Positions 36,361-46,080 are shown, counted from the first letter of the stretch. The stretch is DNA of 64,000 nt from Sphingomonas sp. PP-CE-3A-406 (GCF_003688625.1 NZ_RCWY01000003.1:558001-622000), one strand, 5' to 3'. Made by a program: numbers and translations. Notes: a model not told the origin generated them from the letters alone.

Positions 36361-36983
36361 GGCCGCTGCTGATCAGCGATTGCGACGAAGTGCTGCTGCA
36401 CATGGTCAAGCATTTCGGCGTCTGGCTCGACGAGCGCCACGACATTGATTTCCAGATCCAGCACGGCGATTTCTCGACCGCGATGACCCGCCGCGACGGT
36501 GGCCCGCCGCCGTCCGTCGCAGACATGTGGGCGATGCTCGGCGAGTTCTTCCCCGCCGAGATGCACCGCCAGACGCTGGTGCCGCACGCGGTCGAGGCGC
36601 TCGAGCGGTTGGCGCAGGTGGCCGACATCGTCATCCTCACCAACCTCCAGGACGAATGCCGCCAGCCGCGGATCGAACAGCTCGCCAAGTTCGGCATCGT
36701 CCACCGGGTCGAGTGCAACCAGGGCGGCAAGGGGACGCCGGTGTCGCGGCTGGTCGAGGAATACGGGTCGCCGGTCACGGTGTTCGTCGACGATCTCGCG
36801 GTGCATCACGAGTCGGTCGCGAAGCACGCGCCGGGAGTGCACCGGTTACACATGATCTCGGAGCCGACGCTCGCAGTGAGCGTACCGAAGGCGCCCGAGG
36901 CCCACGCCCGGATCGACGACTGGCGCGAGGCCGCGGACTGGATCGCGGCGCGGTTCGAGGCGGGTTTGCCGGCGGACGCCTGA
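36357..36983 (+). CDS. HAD-family hydrolase
   Basis: A 208-residue haloacid-dehalogenase-fold protein. Motif I is 'LLISDCDEVLLHM' (Asp8, Asp10), motif II 'VILTNLQD', a motif III lysine probably in 'NQGGKGTPV' and motif IV 'VTVFVDDLAVHHES'. This pattern predicts a phosphatase; the substrate is unknown. The ATG overlaps the DUF3572 stop, and a family C repeat follows the gene. Confidence 0.88.
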   Translation: MRPLLISDCDEVLLHMVKHFGVWLDERHDIDFQIQHGDFSTAMTRRDGGPPPSVADMWAMLGEFFPAEMHRQTLVPHAVEALERLAQVADIVILTNLQDECRQPRIEQLAKFGIVHRVECNQGGKGTPVSRLVEEYGSPVTVFVDDLAVHHESVAKHAPGVHRLHMISEPTLAVSVPKAPEAHARIDDWREAADWIAARFEAGLPADA

Positions 36984-36990
36984 TCCCCTC

Positions 36991-37115
36991 GATCCTCCCC
37001 CGCCAGGGGGAGGTGGCGCCGCAGGCGACGGAGGGGGAGGCACACGCAACACGGGTTTCCCTTACCTCCCCCTCCGTCTGGCGAGGGCCAGCCACCTCCC
37101 CCTGGCGGGGGAGGA
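36991..37115. repeat. Inverted repeat, family C (copy 1)
   Basis: GATCCTCCCCCGCCAGGGGG AGGTGGC and the complement GCCACCTCCCCCTGGCGGGG enclose a second pair (GACGGAGGGGGAGG / CCTCCCCCTCCGTC). A second full copy is at 51.8 kb. It lies between the HAD and RidA genes. Confidence 0.85.
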
Positions 37116-37184
37116 TTGCTCGAACGGCGGTTCGTACCAAGGCCCACTTGACCCATCCCCCACCGCTGTGGTGATACCTCCGCC

Positions 37185-37649
37185 ATGACCGATCGTATCG
37201 ACCGCAAGCTCGAAGAGCTGGGCCTCACCCTCCCACAGGCTGCCGCGCCCGTCGCCGCCTATGTCCCGACCGTGCTGGCGAACGGCATGCTCCACATCTC
37301 GGGCCAGCTACCGTTCAAGGACGGGGCCCTGGTCAAGGGCCGCGTCGGAGACGACGTCTCGCTCGAAGACGCGCAGGAGGCCGCCAAGCTTTGCGGCCTG
37401 ATGCTCGTTGCGCAGATGAAGGCGGCCCTCGGCACGCTCGGCCGCGTCGAGCGGATCGTGAAGCTCGGCGTGTTCGTCAACTCGACCGTCGACTTCACCG
37501 ATCAGGCCAAGGTCGCCAACGGCGCGTCCGAACTCATGGTCGCGCTGTTCGGCGATAGCGGCAAGCACGCGCGCTCGGCAGTCGGCGTCGCCGTCCTCCC
37601 GCTCGGCGCGGCGGTCGAGATCGACGCGATCGTCCAGGTTTCCGCCTGA
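37185..37649 (+). CDS. RidA family protein (YjgF/YER057c/UK114)
   Basis: A 154-residue enamine/imine deaminase-like protein of the longer RidA branch. Typical parts are 'YVPTVLANGMLHISGQLPF', 'GDDVSLEDAQEAAKLCGLM', 'LGRVERIVKLGVFVNSTVDF' and the C-terminal 'ARSAVGVAVLPLGAAVEIDA', whose Arg is the carboxylate-binding residue of active members. It probably clears reactive 2-aminoacrylate-type intermediates. It lies 42 nt before the acetyltransferase-like gene. Confidence 0.92.
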   Translation: MTDRIDRKLEELGLTLPQAAAPVAAYVPTVLANGMLHISGQLPFKDGALVKGRVGDDVSLEDAQEAAKLCGLMLVAQMKAALGTLGRVERIVKLGVFVNSTVDFTDQAKVANGASELMVALFGDSGKHARSAVGVAVLPLGAAVEIDAIVQVSA

Positions 37650-37691
37650 CCGTCTTGGAGGCGCGCCCTCGCGTCTCTACCTAAGGCGGCA

Positions 37692-38840
37692 ATGAACGCC
37701 GTCACAGCCCGCATCGCCCAAGGCGTCACCTCGATCGCGGCCGAGGATTGGGAGGCGTGCTCCGGCACCGCCAACCCGTTCGTCGGCCACGCCTTCCTCT
37801 CCGCGCTCGAAGCCTCGAAAAGCGTCGGTGGACGCTCCGGCTGGCAGGCGCTGCCGGTCATGGTCGACGGCCCTGACGGCAAGCCCGTCGCGATCGCTCC
37901 CGCCTACGCCAAGAGCCACAGCCAGGGCGAATACGTGTTCGACCAGGGCTGGGCCGACGCGTGGGAGCGGGCAGGGGGGCAATATTACCCCAAGCTCCAG
38001 ATCGCCTCACCATTCAGCCCGGTACCCGGTCCGCGCCTGCTTCTCCGTGACCCCGATCAGGCCCCCGCGCTGATCGCCGCGCTCGAAGCTGTAACCGACC
38101 AAAGCGGGCTATCCTCCGCACACGCCACCTTCATCGACCCAGGCGAAGTGGCGCTGTTCGAGGCGGCGGGCTGGTTGATCCGCCAGGGCACGCAGTTCCA
38201 CTGGAAGAACGAGGGGTACGCCAGCTTCGACGACTTCCTCGCCGTCCTCGCCAGCCGCAAGCGGAAAGCGATCCGCAAGGAACGTGCCGCCGCCGTCGAA
38301 GGTCTGACGATCCGCCACCTCGTCGGCGCCGAAATCACGCCCGAGCATTGGGACGCGTTCTGGGTGTTCTACCAGGACACCGGCAGCCGCAAATGGGGCC
38401 AGCCCTACCTGACGCGCGCGTTCTTCGACCAGATCGGCGAGACGATGGGCGACCGCGTGCTGCTGATCCTCGCCGAGCGCGACGGCATACCGATCGCCGG
38501 CGCACTCAACCTGATCGGCGAGGAGACGCTTTACGGCCGGTATTGGGGCGCGACCGAGGAGGTGCCGTTCCTCCACTTCGAACTCTGCTATTACCAGGCG
38601 ATCGACGCTGCCATCGCGCGCGGCCTGAAGACCGTCGAGGCGGGCGCGCAGGGCGAACACAAGCTCGCGCGGGGGTATGCCCCGGTTGCGACCTATTCCG
38701 CGCATTACATCCCCGACCCGAGCTTCCGCCGCGCGATCGCCGACTATCTCGTCCGCGAGCGCGAGGCCGTCGCCGAGCAGCAGGAATATCTCGGCGAGCT
38801 TACTCCGTTCCGACGGGGCGAGCAGCAGCAGCCCGGTTGA
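37692..38840 (+). CDS. FemAB-like GNAT-family acyltransferase
   Basis: A 382-residue cytoplasmic protein of the FemAB-like group (PF04339 pattern). It contains 'NPFVGHAFLSALEASKSVG', 'IAPAYAKSHSQGEYVFDQGW', 'FLAVLASRKRKAIRKERAA', 'VFYQDTGSRKWGQPYLTRAF' and 'FELCYYQAIDAAIARGL...VEAGAQGEHKLARGY'. Relatives are annotated as peptidoglycan-related but the substrate is unproven. The 3' end overlaps the convergent membrane-protein gene by 41 nt, one of only two convergent junctions in the window without a repeat. Confidence 0.87.
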   Translation: MNAVTARIAQGVTSIAAEDWEACSGTANPFVGHAFLSALEASKSVGGRSGWQALPVMVDGPDGKPVAIAPAYAKSHSQGEYVFDQGWADAWERAGGQYYPKLQIASPFSPVPGPRLLLRDPDQAPALIAALEAVTDQSGLSSAHATFIDPGEVALFEAAGWLIRQGTQFHWKNEGYASFDDFLAVLASRKRKAIRKERAAAVEGLTIRHLVGAEITPEHWDAFWVFYQDTGSRKWGQPYLTRAFFDQIGETMGDRVLLILAERDGIPIAGALNLIGEETLYGRYWGATEEVPFLHFELCYYQAIDAAIARGLKTVEAGAQGEHKLARGYAPVATYSAHYIPDPSFRRAIADYLVREREAVAEQQEYLGELTPFRRGEQQQPG

Positions 38841-40380
38841 CGCGGTACAGCAGGCTGGTGCCATCGCGACGGATCAGCGTCAGATCGCGGACCAGCGCCG
38901 GATCGAACTTCGGTGGGTGGATCAGCCAGACATAGTCGAATGCATCGCGCGGAAATTTCTCCAGCGCCATCGAGATCGGCCGCCAGAACTGGCCACGGCA
39001 CTTGATGTCGCTGACGATCTCCGAGGGATCGTGCGCAAAGCCCTTCGCCGCCGGATACTGCGTCGTCATCAACTGCGCGCCGGCCATCGACCACTGATCG
39101 TTGGTGAACGCCAATCGCCGCTCCAGCAACAGTGCGGGGACATGCTCGAGTCGCGAATAGGCCCAGTCGTCGCGACAGCGTCGCCCGACGAACGACACGA
39201 CACGAGACCGCTCGGGTACCGTATCGATCGCCGCGATCGCCTGGTCGTAGCTGCGATCGTACATCAGGTAGCTGACCGTCGTCCCCGCCAGCCGCACGCC
39301 GAAGAACGCAAACCCCAGCACCGCGAGGACGGCCGCGCCGCGCAGCGACAGCCCGTGGCGCGGCCGCAGCGCGATCACCGCGATCCCGAGCATGAACGGC
39401 GCGAGCCGCATGTCGGCATAGGCCGAGCCGAACACGATCCGCGGCAAGAGGATATACACGATCGCGAGGAACAGCGCCGACAGGCTCAGGTTGCGCGAAT
39501 ACTCAATCGTCTGGTCGCGCACGCCGCGGAACAGGATCACGAACAGCACGGTGACCGACGCGATGTCGAACGTCATCCAGCGATCGCGCAGGACCATCGT
39601 GATCCAGTTCATCTTCCAGCGCCAGTTGAACCAGTCCTGCGTCTTGCCGCCGACATGATCGCCCGACCGCCAGACCACCATCATCACCATCGGCAGCGCG
39701 AGCGGCAGGCAGTTCAGCCCGGCCTGGATGCACGCCTTGAACCAGCCATGCGCCCAGCTCTTGGGATCGCTGTCGCGACGGATGTCGTGCTGGCGGATCA
39801 GCTCTGCGGAAAAGGCGAGCACGCCCAGCACGCCCCAGCCGAACGTATGGCACAGCCACAACAGGCACGAGATCGGGATGAATATGGCGGTGCGCAGCCG
39901 GGTGCGCTTGAGCCGCCCCATCCGCAGCCACAGCGCGAACAGGTTGAGCGCCAGCGCCATCGCCAGCGCGAAATTCACGAATCCGAACTGAAAGGGGTAG
40001 CTGTAGGCCAACGGCAACGCGAACAGCGCGGTCGCAGGGATTCGCCCGTGCACCTCGCGCGCGATCCACAACAGCCCGGTTACGGTCAGCGCCGGGATCG
40101 CCATGACGATCAGCTTCACCGCCAGCTGCAACCCGAAGATCGGCGCGAGTGGCTCGATCAGCAGGTCGATGCCGAGGTTGCCGATCATCTGCCAACGGAA
40201 GTTATACCACTGCGAAAGCCAGGGATTATCGCCGATCGCCAGCTGGACGCGGTATCGGCCCATATGCCCGGGCAGGTCGACCAGCGGCGGGATCTCTGGC
40301 CACAGCAACGGTATGATCGACGCAAGCGCCACCGCCACGACGAACCCGCGCGTCTGCCACCACTTCAGCCGCCCCGTCAT
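38800..40380 (-). CDS. Polytopic membrane protein of unknown function (GT-C-like layout)
   Basis: A 526-residue protein with about ten hydrophobic helices and a first periplasmic loop 'PEIPPLVDLPGHMGRYRVQL'. A soluble C-terminal part follows (~380-526) with 'SRVVSFVGRRCRDDWAYSRL'. This resembles GT-C glycosyltransferases or Wzy-like proteins, but no diagnostic motif fixes the activity. It starts 36 nt after the next upstream membrane-protein gene, so the two form an operon. GTG at 40392 (4 nt after GGGGA) is an alternative start. Confidence 0.75.
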   Translation of the reverse strand: MTGRLKWWQTRGFVVAVALASIIPLLWPEIPPLVDLPGHMGRYRVQLAIGDNPWLSQWYNFRWQMIGNLGIDLLIEPLAPIFGLQLAVKLIVMAIPALTVTGLLWIAREVHGRIPATALFALPLAYSYPFQFGFVNFALAMALALNLFALWLRMGRLKRTRLRTAIFIPISCLLWLCHTFGWGVLGVLAFSAELIRQHDIRRDSDPKSWAHGWFKACIQAGLNCLPLALPMVMMVVWRSGDHVGGKTQDWFNWRWKMNWITMVLRDRWMTFDIASVTVLFVILFRGVRDQTIEYSRNLSLSALFLAIVYILLPRIVFGSAYADMRLAPFMLGIAVIALRPRHGLSLRGAAVLAVLGFAFFGVRLAGTTVSYLMYDRSYDQAIAAIDTVPERSRVVSFVGRRCRDDWAYSRLEHVPALLLERRLAFTNDQWSMAGAQLMTTQYPAAKGFAHDPSEIVSDIKCRGQFWRPISMALEKFPRDAFDYVWLIHPPKFDPALVRDLTLIRRDGTSLLYRVNRAAAARPVGTE

Positions 40381-40416
40381 GCCGTCGTCCACTCGTTCCC
40401 CGCTACCGCAACGTCG

Positions 40417-42207
40417 TTACCGAATGCGATAGAGGCGGAGCCTCGCCCCGCGCAAGGGAAGACGTTCGAAGCCCGCCGGGGCATGGCCGGATTGCAACAT
40501 CGTTGCGAGGCTGCTCGGATAGCTGTGGGTCACGTCGATCTCGGAGAAATCGCCGGGGCAAAAGGCGACATAGGTAACGTTCCATGCGCGGGCGATTGCC
40601 GCGCTACGATCGGGGCGGCTGAGGAAATAGCGATACATCGCCATGTTGCCGCGGTTGTTGCGATGATACCCGGCGCCGACCGTCGACAGATGCGTCGCGC
40701 CGATCAGATAGGACGCCATGTTCGTCGGCGCCATCACGATACCCGGCGGATAGCGATCGACCTGCGCCCAGGCATCGCCGGTATTGCAGAGGATCTGCGG
40801 TGTCATCGGCGGCGGGATCCGTACGCCGGGAGCAAGGATACGGAGCGCCAGGGTGGGGGCTTCGGAATAGGCGATGCCCGACGATACCAGCCAGGCGCTG
40901 ATCAGCGCGGGCGCAGCCAACGTCGTTCGCCGCCGTGCCGCGAGGATCAGGCCGGCCAGTACCGGGACGACCGTCGGCGTACCGATATAGGTTCCCCGCG
41001 CCTGCGATAGCGAGACGAGCGCCGAGATGCCGATCACGCCGACCAGCGGCATCGTCACGGCCCAGCGCTTTGGTGCACGCGCGACCATCCAGACCGACGC
41101 GATACATCCGGCGAGCAGCAGTCCACCGATCGAGAGCGTGCGCGCAAACGGTTGCGCGAAGATGCTGTTCGCTTCGTCGATGTGCGGCAGGAAGGCCGCG
41201 CGCAGGAAGGGATCGACCATCCCATACGGCCCGGTCAGACATCCGGGATAGGCGGCCAGCGTGCCACCTAGCGCAAGCGCACCGAGCACGCCGCCCGCGA
41301 CGATCCGCAATCGCCATGTGCGCAGCCACGGCGTCGCCACGGCCAAGGCTCCAAGCGCCGCGGCGACAGCGAGCGTGCCCGTGGCGGATGCAGGCGTGAA
41401 GGCATCGCACAGCGCGGCTGACCAATAACTGGGCCGCATCGCCACCAGGAAGACGCCGGTTGTCGCGGCCAAGGCCGCCGCGAACGCGGCTAACCGCAAC
41501 CGTTCGCGGTCACCGGAGACGACCCAGAACATCGCCAGCGTGGCGACGAGTGCGGCGACTTGCGGCGCAGTTTCCAGCCCGATGACCAGACTGGCCGCAA
41601 CGGCTATCCCGGTGATGACGCCGCTGACGATCGTCGGTCGGCGCATCATCATGAGGATGGCAATTTCGATGACGACGATCTGCAGCGCGTGGTGGTCGAT
41701 CCGTCCCGGGAGGAACAGCGTGATGCCGGGATAGGCGATGCCCGCCAGAATGGCCGCTACGACGGCCGCCCCGTCTCCCCATAACCGGCGGGCGATCCGT
41801 ACCGACAGGACGATGTTGCAGGCGAACAGCAGCGCCGGATACAGTAGCACCGCGGTCAGTTCGGCGCCGTGACGGCCGATCAGCGGCGTCGCCGCGAGGA
41901 TGATCCCCGCGATCCCGAAATCGTTCAGCCGCGACCAGTGCATCGGTGCGCCGAGCGGGGGCGCCATGCGATATTGCGTCCAGTCGTCGAAGGCCTGGCC
42001 GTTGAGCCAGTCGCGCACCTGCGCCAGCCGCATCATGTCGTCGGCATCGGGCAGGATCAATTGCCCGACGCGGTGCCAGTCGGTGATCGCCCAGCAGGTC
42101 GACAGCAATGTCGCCAGAACCACCGCGACGATAATGTCGAAGCGAATCGTGTGTGCGCGGCGGGCATCGGGACCGGGCGCGTCTTCGAATGGCGGCGGGT
42201 TTGGCAT
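40417..42207 (-). CDS. Polytopic membrane protein, probable GT-C-type glycosyltransferase
   Basis: A 596-residue protein with about twelve transmembrane helices. After the first helix comes 'ILPDADDMMRLAQVRDWL' (Asp54/56/57) and 'TQYRMAPPLGAPMHWSRL', an acidic first-loop layout like that of GT-C enzymes using polyprenyl-phosphate sugars. 'FLPGRIDHHALQIV' lies further in, and the last ~110 residues are periplasmic. The ATG opens MPNPPPFEDAPGPDARRA. It is divergent from the GT2 gene (98 nt) and operonic with the 526-residue membrane protein. Substrate unknown. Confidence 0.75.
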   Translation of the reverse strand: MPNPPPFEDAPGPDARRAHTIRFDIIVAVVLATLLSTCWAITDWHRVGQLILPDADDMMRLAQVRDWLNGQAFDDWTQYRMAPPLGAPMHWSRLNDFGIAGIILAATPLIGRHGAELTAVLLYPALLFACNIVLSVRIARRLWGDGAAVVAAILAGIAYPGITLFLPGRIDHHALQIVVIEIAILMMMRRPTIVSGVITGIAVAASLVIGLETAPQVAALVATLAMFWVVSGDRERLRLAAFAAALAATTGVFLVAMRPSYWSAALCDAFTPASATGTLAVAAALGALAVATPWLRTWRLRIVAGGVLGALALGGTLAAYPGCLTGPYGMVDPFLRAAFLPHIDEANSIFAQPFARTLSIGGLLLAGCIASVWMVARAPKRWAVTMPLVGVIGISALVSLSQARGTYIGTPTVVPVLAGLILAARRRTTLAAPALISAWLVSSGIAYSEAPTLALRILAPGVRIPPPMTPQILCNTGDAWAQVDRYPPGIVMAPTNMASYLIGATHLSTVGAGYHRNNRGNMAMYRYFLSRPDRSAAIARAWNVTYVAFCPGDFSEIDVTHSYPSSLATMLQSGHAPAGFERLPLRGARLRLYRIR

Positions 42208-42305
42208 GCGGTCATCCTGAAGCGAACCTCGTCGGCTTAGCGGCGAATAGTTAACCCTCTTTTTAGCGTTGCCTCCGTATGCCTTCGGGCAAGGGAGGAT
42301 CATCC

Positions 42306-43523
42306 ATGCCGACAGTGCTGGCCTATCAATCGCCGATCGTCGAACGCGATACGTCGGGCACCGAAGCGGAGGATGCGCTCGAACTGTCGATCGTCATGCC
42401 CTGCCTCAACGAAGCGGAGACGCTGGCGCTGTGCATCCGCAAGGCGCAGGAATTCCTGCGGACCAGCGGGATCGCCGGCGAGGTGGTGATCGCCGACAAC
42501 GGATCGACCGACGGCTCGCGCCAGATCGCCAATGCCATGGGCGCGCGCCTCGTCGGGGTTGAGGCGAAGGGCTATGGCGCTGCGCTGCTGGGCGGGATCG
42601 CCGCCGCTCGCGGCCGTTTCGTGATCATGGGCGATGCCGACGACAGCTACGATTTTCTCGCGCTGATGCCGTTCGTCACCGCGCTGCGCAACGGCGGCGA
42701 ACTGGTGATGGGCAACCGGTTCCAGGGCGGGATCGCACCCGGTGCGATGCCGCCGCTGCATCGGTATCTGGGCAATCCGGTCCTCAGCTTTCTCGGGCGA
42801 CGCCTGTTCAACGCGCGGATCGGCGACTTCCATTGCGGCCTGCGCGGTTTTCGCCGCGACTCGGTCCTGGGTCTCGGATTGCGATCGTCGGGGATGGAGT
42901 TCGCCAGCGAGATGGTGGTCAAGGCGGTCATGCACCGGCTCGACGTCCGTCAGGTGTCGACGACCCTGTCGCAGGACGGACGTAGCCGCCCGCCGCATTT
43001 ACGGACGTGGCGCGACGGCTGGCGGCATCTGCGCTTCCTGTTGACCTACGCTCCCCGGTTCCTGTTCGTTTATCCCGGCTTGCTTGCGGCGGCTGGCGGC
43101 ACGGCGGGCGTCGCGGTGCTCGCGACCGGCGGTGTCGAACTTGGCGGTATCGAACTCAGCGCGACGACGATGCTGTTCGCGGCGATGGCGATGCTGCTGG
43201 GCAGTCAGCTGATCGGCTTCGGCATCCTCGCACGGCTGTACGGCGTCGCCAGCGCCTTGTGGCCGACCAGCATGCGGGTCGAGCAATTCCGCCGCCACTT
43301 CAGCGTCGAACGCGGCTGCATCGTCGGCGGACTGCTCCTGCTGCTTGGCATGGCGGGGAGTGCAGGTCTGCTCGCACAATGGGGGCGGGCGGGATTCGGG
43401 CCGATGGAGCCGGTCCATCTCATGCGTCTGGCGATCCCCACGATGGTGGCGAGCGTCATCGGGTTGCAGACGATGTTCACCAGCTTCCTGATCGGATTGA
43501 TCGATACCCGATCCGATCGCTGA
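42306..43523 (+). CDS. Family 2 glycosyltransferase with C-terminal membrane domain
   Basis: A 405-residue protein. The N-terminal GT-A domain (~26-250) has 'LSIVMPCLNEAETLALCI', 'VVIADNGSTDGS' and the DxD motif 'FVIMGDADDSYDF' (Asp110/112), as in dolichyl/undecaprenyl-phosphate sugar transferases. About four hydrophobic helices follow (~255-400). It probably loads a sugar on a polyprenyl phosphate at the inner membrane. GGGAGG lies 7 nt before the ATG (MPTVLAYQ). A donor role for the adjacent GT-C-like proteins is an inference from position and family. Confidence 0.88.
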   Translation: MPTVLAYQSPIVERDTSGTEAEDALELSIVMPCLNEAETLALCIRKAQEFLRTSGIAGEVVIADNGSTDGSRQIANAMGARLVGVEAKGYGAALLGGIAAARGRFVIMGDADDSYDFLALMPFVTALRNGGELVMGNRFQGGIAPGAMPPLHRYLGNPVLSFLGRRLFNARIGDFHCGLRGFRRDSVLGLGLRSSGMEFASEMVVKAVMHRLDVRQVSTTLSQDGRSRPPHLRTWRDGWRHLRFLLTYAPRFLFVYPGLLAAAGGTAGVAVLATGGVELGGIELSATTMLFAAMAMLLGSQLIGFGILARLYGVASALWPTSMRVEQFRRHFSVERGCIVGGLLLLLGMAGSAGLLAQWGRAGFGPMEPVHLMRLAIPTMVASVIGLQTMFTSFLIGLIDTRSDR

Positions 43524-43535
43524 CGGCGCGACAGG

Positions 43536-43582
43536 CATGAAAAAGGGGAGGATACGATCACCGTATCCTCCCCTTTTTCATG
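43536..43582. terminator. Bidirectional intrinsic terminator, perfect 21-bp stem
   Basis: CATGAAAAAGGGGAGGATAC-G and its exact complement flank a 5-nt ATCAC loop. Each arm ends in five A or T residues, so it can terminate transcription from both sides. It begins 13 nt after the GT2 stop and ends 37 nt before the stop of the convergent methyltransferase. Confidence 0.93.
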
Positions 43583-43619
43583 TCCGATGGTTTTTCGATG
43601 CCAGGCGGTGCGCTTCTGT

Positions 43620-44210
43620 TCAGCGCGAGAGCACCGTGACGAAATGCAGCCCGCGATCGAACAGCCACGAGAACGGACGGGGATACAGCGACAAGCGCGT
43701 GGCGAACCGGCTGCTGCCGAGGTCCAGCGTCCGCCAGATGTTCGTCCATTCTTTGCGCGACAGATAATTATACGGCAATCGGACGCCGTGGGCTGCGTTG
43801 CCGACCCAATCCATGAATCGCAACGTGGTGTTCGCCGCGATCCCGTCGCGCAAGTGGTCCTTGATGATCACCATCGGCGCGATACGCGCGATTTCGGCGA
43901 GAACGGCTTCGGGATCGTCGGTATGATGCAGCACGTCGACCACGATCGCCGCGTCGAACGCGTTGTCGCCAAACGGGATATGCGCGCCGTCAAAAGCGTG
44001 AACCGGGATCGCAGTATCGGGGCGGACCAGCACGTCGATGCCCTCGATCACGACATCGGGGCGCTTTTGCATGATCAGCACGGCCAGATCGCCGCTCCCG
44101 CATCCGACGTCGAGCACCCGTGCGCCGTCCGGCAGCCGTTCCGCGATCACGGCCGCCAAGCGACGCACCCGGCGCCCGAACACCAGTTTATCATGAACTG
44201 CAGCCAGCAC
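43620..44210 (-). CDS. Class I SAM-dependent methyltransferase
   Basis: A 196-residue Rossmann-fold methyltransferase. Motif I 'ARVLDVGCGSGDLAVLI' is near residue 33, motif II-like 'VIEGIDVLVRPDTAI' follows, then 'FDAAIVVDVLHHTDDPEAVL'. The C-terminal 'RLPYNYLSRKEWTNIWRTL' resembles methyltransferases in glycan loci. GTG at 44210 is chosen because GGGGAG lies 7 nt upstream; a TTG five codons earlier lacks a site. Target unknown. It converges with the GT2 gene, so a shared glycan role is only suggested by position. Confidence 0.85.
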   Translation of the reverse strand: MLAAVHDKLVFGRRVRRLAAVIAERLPDGARVLDVGCGSGDLAVLIMQKRPDVVIEGIDVLVRPDTAIPVHAFDGAHIPFGDNAFDAAIVVDVLHHTDDPEAVLAEIARIAPMVIIKDHLRDGIAANTTLRFMDWVGNAAHGVRLPYNYLSRKEWTNIWRTLDLGSSRFATRLSLYPRPFSWLFDRGLHFVTVLSR

Positions 44211-44301
44211 GTCGCATCTCCCCAATCAGAAATGCGAGCCTGCCCTCAAGTCGATGACATTTGGTTAACGCGCGATATCGAACGAGGTTCGCGACCGACC
44301 G

Positions 44302-45543
44302 TTACCGGTCGCGCCGCCCCAGCAAGCGCAGCCGCAATGCGTTCAGCTTGATGAAGCCTTCCGCGTCGCGCTGGTCGTAGGCGCCCTGGTCGTCCTCGAA
44401 CGTCACGACCTTCTCCGAATACAGCGAGTTCGGCGATTTCCGCCCCACCACGTACACGCCGCCCTTGTAGAGCTTCAGCCGGACCGTGCCCGATACCTTT
44501 AGCTGGCTATGGTCGATCGCGGCCTGCAGCATTTCGCGCTCCGGTGAGAACCAGAAGCCGTTGTACAGCAGCTCGGCATAGCGCGGCGCCAGTTCGTCCT
44601 TCAGATGCGCAGCGCCGCGGTCTAGCGTCAGCTGCTCGATGCCGCGGTGTGCGAGCTGATAGATCGTGCCACCGGGAGTCTCGTACATGCCGCGGCTCTT
44701 CATGCCGACGAAGCGGTTCTCGACGAGGTCGAGACGGCCGATGCCGTGGCGGCGGCCGTATTCGTTGAGCGTCGACAGCAGCGTCGCCGGGCTCATGCCC
44801 TCGCCGTTGATCGCGACGCCGTCGCCGCGCTCGAAATCGACCGTGATGTACTCGGGGACATCGGGCGCATCCTCGGGGTTCACGGTGCGCGAGTAGACGT
44901 AATCCGGCACCTCGTCCCACGGGTTCTCGAGCACCTTACCCTCGGACGAGGTGTGGAGCATGTTCGCATCGGTCGAGAACGGCGACTCGCCGCGCTTGTC
45001 CTTGCTGACGGGAATCTGGTGCTGTTCGGCGAACTCGATCAGCTTGGTGCGGCTGGTGAGATCCCACTCACGCCACGGCGCGATCACCTTGATGTCGGGC
45101 GACAGCGCGTAATAGCCGAGCTCGAAGCGGACCTGGTCGTTGCCCTTGCCGGTCGCGCCGTGGCTGACCGCGTCGGCGCCGACCATCTTGGCGATCTCGA
45201 TCTGGCGCTTGGCGATCAGCGGCCGCGCGATCGACGTGCCGAGCAGGTACAGCCCCTCGTACAGCGCGTTCGACCGCATCATCGGGAACACGTAGTCGCG
45301 CACGAATTCCTCGCGCAGATCGTCGACGAAGATGTGCTCGGGCTTTACGCCCATCATCTCGGCCTTGGCGCGCGCCGGCTCGAGCTCCTCGCCCTGGCCG
45401 AGATCGGCGGTGAAGGTCACGACTTCGCAGTTATACGTCTGCTGGAGCCATTTCAGGATCACGCTCGTGTCCAGGCCACCGGAATAGGCCAATACGACGC
45501 GGTTGATTCCGGCGCCGCCGGCGGGGTTGCTCTGATCGGTCAC
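44302..45543 (-). CDS. argG: Argininosuccinate synthase
   Basis: ArgG joins citrulline and aspartate using ATP in arginine synthesis. The 413 residues include the N-type ATP pyrophosphatase P-loop '[18 protein letters not shown]', '[20 protein letters not shown]', '[21 protein letters not shown]' and '[15 protein letters not shown]'. The start is GTG at 45543 with GAAGGA 8 nt upstream. An in-frame TTG at 45570 has no such site. It lies 91 nt upstream of the methyltransferase on the same strand. Confidence 0.96.
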   Translation of the reverse strand: MTDQSNPAGGAGINRVVLAYSGGLDTSVILKWLQQTYNCEVVTFTADLGQGEELEPARAKAEMMGVKPEHIFVDDLREEFVRDYVFPMMRSNALYEGLYLLGTSIARPLIAKRQIEIAKMVGADAVSHGATGKGNDQVRFELGYYALSPDIKVIAPWREWDLTSRTKLIEFAEQHQIPVSKDKRGESPFSTDANMLHTSSEGKVLENPWDEVPDYVYSRTVNPEDAPDVPEYITVDFERGDGVAINGEGMSPATLLSTLNEYGRRHGIGRLDLVENRFVGMKSRGMYETPGGTIYQLAHRGIEQLTLDRGAAHLKDELAPRYAELLYNGFWFSPEREMLQAAIDHSQLKVSGTVRLKLYKGGVYVVGRKSPNSLYSEKVVTFEDDQGAYDQRDAEGFIKLNALRLRLLGRRDR

Positions 45544-45690
45544 GGGCAGGATCCTTCGGGCAATATCCAATGCCCGCGCCCCTATGCGTTGAGGCGCGTT
45601 CGCGCAACCGCCGGACGCCTGACACGCGTTAATGGCGCGTACAACCGAATCCCGCTATTCGCGCCGCACATCCACTGGAGTGTCCCGACC

Positions 45691-46080
45691 GTGCTACGCC
45701 AAAGCCTCACCCTTCTCGTCCTCGCGGGTCTCGCAACCCCGGCGCTCGCGCAGGAAACGCGCGCCTCGGCCGCTGCCAAGTTCAAGACCGAGTTCGCCGC
45801 ATCGGATACCAACAAGGACGGCGTCCTGACCCGCGCCGAAGTGCTGGCACGGATCGACAACATGAAGGTTGGGGCAGGGCGTCCTGATCCGGTCCATGCC
45901 AAGCGTCTCGCCGACCTGTGGTTCACCAGCGCGGACAAGAACAAGGACGGCAAGGTCACGCAGGCCGAGGCACAGGCGCTGCTGGCGGCGACGTTCGCGA
46001 AATACGACGCGAACCACGACGGCAAGATCGGCGGCGACGAGCGCGCCGCTGCGAAGGCTCAGATCCAGGGGCCGCGCTAA
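45691..46080 (+). CDS. Secreted EF-hand calcium-binding protein
   Basis: A 129-residue protein with a signal peptide (residues ~1-20, ending TPALA-Q) and three canonical EF-hand loops: 'DTNKDGVLTRAE' (39-50), 'DKNKDGKVTQAE' (82-93) and 'DANHDGKIGGDE' (106-117), each with Asp/Asn at positions 1, 3, 5 and Glu at 12. It is probably a periplasmic calcium-binding protein. The only start before the signal peptide is GTG, with GGAG 11 nt upstream. It converges with cfa across a family B repeat. Confidence 0.87.
   Translation: MLRQSLTLLVLAGLATPALAQETRASAAAKFKTEFAASDTNKDGVLTRAEVLARIDNMKVGAGRPDPVHAKRLADLWFTSADKNKDGKVTQAEAQALLAATFAKYDANHDGKIGGDERAAAKAQIQGPR

Noticed and set aside
38800..44210. The membrane/GT block as a full capsule or O-antigen locus
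   Set aside because: No Wzx flippase, Wzy signature, nucleotide-sugar synthesis or export genes are present, so only a partial glycan function can be inferred.
44647..45690. An open frame antisense to argG that runs into the EF-hand gene
   Set aside because: Only the part from 45691 (signal peptide plus EF-hands) resembles a protein; the rest is antisense argG.
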